This document shows positions 35,512-36,522 of a stretch of DNA of 36,522 bases, piece by piece. The stretch is from a virus. The DNA is taken from positions 1-36,522 of the IMG/VR virus record IMGVR_UViG_3300017717_000024, one strand, 5' to 3'. The number at the start of each line of letters is the position of its first letter. Position 1 is the stretch's first letter. The notes beneath the pieces were generated by a model. It searched no databases. It saw only the letters and a program-made list of their open reading frames with translations, and had not been told where the DNA came from. Both the position numbers and the translations under genes were made by a program.

Positions 35512-36237
35512 TTAGTTACCGGCTACCTTTGAGCCGTGAATGTCGGGGTCGCTACCCGACGCTTTTTTATTGACAATCCGCCAAGGGGAACCATTCACAA
35601 TCCCATAGGGAATTTTTCGCTTGGTCGCAAAACAATCCGCCATGATTTTGGTTTCGATAAGTGCATCGGACAAAGCCGTATGGTCTTCGATAAATCCGAA
35701 GTCGCCAGAGCAAAAGCGGTAGGCAAATTCCGCGCCCGTCTTGATGTTACCAGCGGAAGATACCCAACCATTTTCCTCCGCAATTCGCTTGTATGCCTTT
35801 TGCGAGAGTTTGGTTTCGCAAGCAAATTGCCACAGATCGAGCTGCTTAGTGCCAGCGCCGAAGATAGGCGAGCCGTCACCTAATAGCCCATGAGTCTGAC
35901 GCATGACGCGACGATCAAAGCCGAGATTATAGGCCGCCAGAATGTTAACGCCATGCTCGGCAATGTCGCCGCGCATTATCGCCACAATATCATTCCAAGG
36001 CACCAATTCAACCTCGCCGCGTCCCAGCATTGGGGCATAATGGCTAAACAATTTGCGAGCATAGAAAGCGCCCATCATTTTGCTGGCGTCGGTGAATATT
36101 TCTTGCACCAACCAATTGCGGGTTAACACAATCTCGCCGCGCTTGTTAGCGATGGTATAGCCCACATCATAGACATGGCCCTGAAGGTCGCAAGTTTCAG
36201 TGTCGAGCACCAGAATGGTGTTAGTTTGAATAGTCAT
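35512..36237 (-). CDS. DnaQ-like 3'-5' exonuclease (DEDDh)
   Basis: 241 residues. ExoI 'TILVLDTETCDLQGH' (DTE), ExoII 'ILAAYNLGFDRRVMRQTHG' (N-x-x-F-D) and ExoIII 'EDHTALSDALIETKIMAD' (H-x-x-x-x-D) give the DEDDh pattern of the DnaQ/RNase T superfamily. It could proofread or process DNA/RNA ends. Codon use is clearly more GC-rich than in the genes to the left, and the gene ends before a good terminator. It is separated from the upstream ORF by 3 nt. Confidence 0.85.
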   Translation of the reverse strand: MTIQTNTILVLDTETCDLQGHVYDVGYTIANKRGEIVLTRNWLVQEIFTDASKMMGAFYARKLFSHYAPMLGRGEVELVPWNDIVAIMRGDIAEHGVNILAAYNLGFDRRVMRQTHGLLGDGSPIFGAGTKQLDLWQFACETKLSQKAYKRIAEENGWVSSAGNIKTGAEFAYRFCSGDFGFIEDHTALSDALIETKIMADCFATKRKIPYGIVNGSPWRIVNKKASGSDPDIHGSKVAGN

Positions 36238-36240
36238 AGT

Positions 36241-36516
36241 TTAGCCTACCTTTTGCATTGTGAAGTTGTATTGTACAGGATTGATAACACGCAATCCAGC
36301 GCCGCCAACGATTTTTTGAACCTCGGCGGAATCGTCAAACATTATTGAATTCCCAGCAAACACCGGCCAAGCCTGACCCATGCCAGCGGCTACGGCTTGA
36401 AGTTTGGCAAGTTTAAGCTCGCCACAGCCGCGCTCATCGCCTTGCAGCCGAGAGATAATGCCGCCGCGAGGATGCAACCCATGCATCCGAAGGAATGCAT
36501 AATCTGCCGCGCCCAT
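36241..36516 (-). CDS. Phage protein of unknown function, possibly partial
   Basis: 91 residues from the ATG at 36516 (MGAADYAFLRMHGLHPRGGI). The frame stays open to the window edge (6 more bases), so the true start may lie outside. 'GQAWPVFAGNSIMFDDSAEV' and 'IVGGAGLRVINPVQYNFT' give no known domain. GC-rich codon use as in the exonuclease gene. Confidence 0.6.
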   Translation of the reverse strand: MGAADYAFLRMHGLHPRGGIISRLQGDERGCGELKLAKLQAVAAGMGQAWPVFAGNSIMFDDSAEVQKIVGGAGLRVINPVQYNFTMQKVG

Positions 36517-36522
36517 AACGCG

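Noticed and set aside
1-36522. CRISPR array, insertion sequence, integrase or attachment site
   Set aside because: No repeat-spacer array, transposase or recombinase motif and no matching att-like repeats were found.

Overview
The window is a segment of a tailed double-stranded DNA bacteriophage. It holds one tightly packed block of replication, nucleotide-metabolism, lysis and accessory genes, nearly all on the minus strand. The host was probably a marine alphaproteobacterium (inference). The support is a tmRNA gene in the circularly permuted order typical of alphaproteobacteria, a perfect 16-bp site matching the alphaproteobacterial type of ParB-binding parS sequence, and many small proteins that resemble conserved proteins of marine and cyanobacterial phages. 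No integrase or repressor is visible, which suits a virulent phage.

Layout. 1-1308 (+) is the end of a tail-fibre-like gene, closed by a bidirectional terminator. 1353-9350 (-) carries ribonucleotide reductase (nrdA, nrdB), a FEN1/D15-like 5' exonuclease, a PD-(D/E)XK nuclease, an SbcC/SbcD (gp46/gp47) pair and a gp32-like single-strand DNA-binding protein. 9393-18075 (-) carries a UvsW-like helicase, serine hydroxymethyltransferase, PhoH, a family-A DNA polymerase, primase, a MazG-like protein and a DnaB-type helicase. 18096-24937 (-) has a protein with four helix-turn-helix-like repeats, an NAD+ DNA ligase split into two genes, small regulators and membrane peptides, a dNTP diphosphohydrolase-like protein, glutaredoxin and ThyX. 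24970-27676 (-) has a 2OG-Fe(II) oxygenase and a lysis cassette (T4-type lysozyme, 3-TM holin and small membrane proteins). 27801-29528 is a plus-strand island with its own promoter and a phage bS21 ribosomal protein. 29488-31841 (-) has small conserved phage proteins around a 400-base non-coding stretch with three stem-loops.

The most unusual part is 31866-33504. It contains an independently promoted and terminated RNA of about 340 nt with no recognised family, a tRNA-Trp(CCA) with a full acceptor stem and encoded CCA but eroded D and T loops, and a permuted two-piece tmRNA gene with proteolysis tag ANDDVYQLAA. With the phage bS21, this looks like a translation-takeover or ribosome-rescue toolkit (inference). 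Beyond it lie a zincin-like protein and PPK2. The right end (from about 34860) differs in base composition and holds a 15-bp repeat present three times, a duplicated promoter-like segment, a parS-like palindrome and a DnaQ-like exonuclease.

Regulation. Thirteen minus-strand promoters share one design: an A/T-rich stretch, a -35 of TTGACA/TTGACT, exactly 17 bp, then TATAAT. They divide the window into short transcription units. Many neighbouring genes overlap as ATGA or TAATG, which indicates translational coupling. SHMT, ThyX, RNR, glutaredoxin and the MazG-like proteins together form a dNTP-supply system for the replication proteins.
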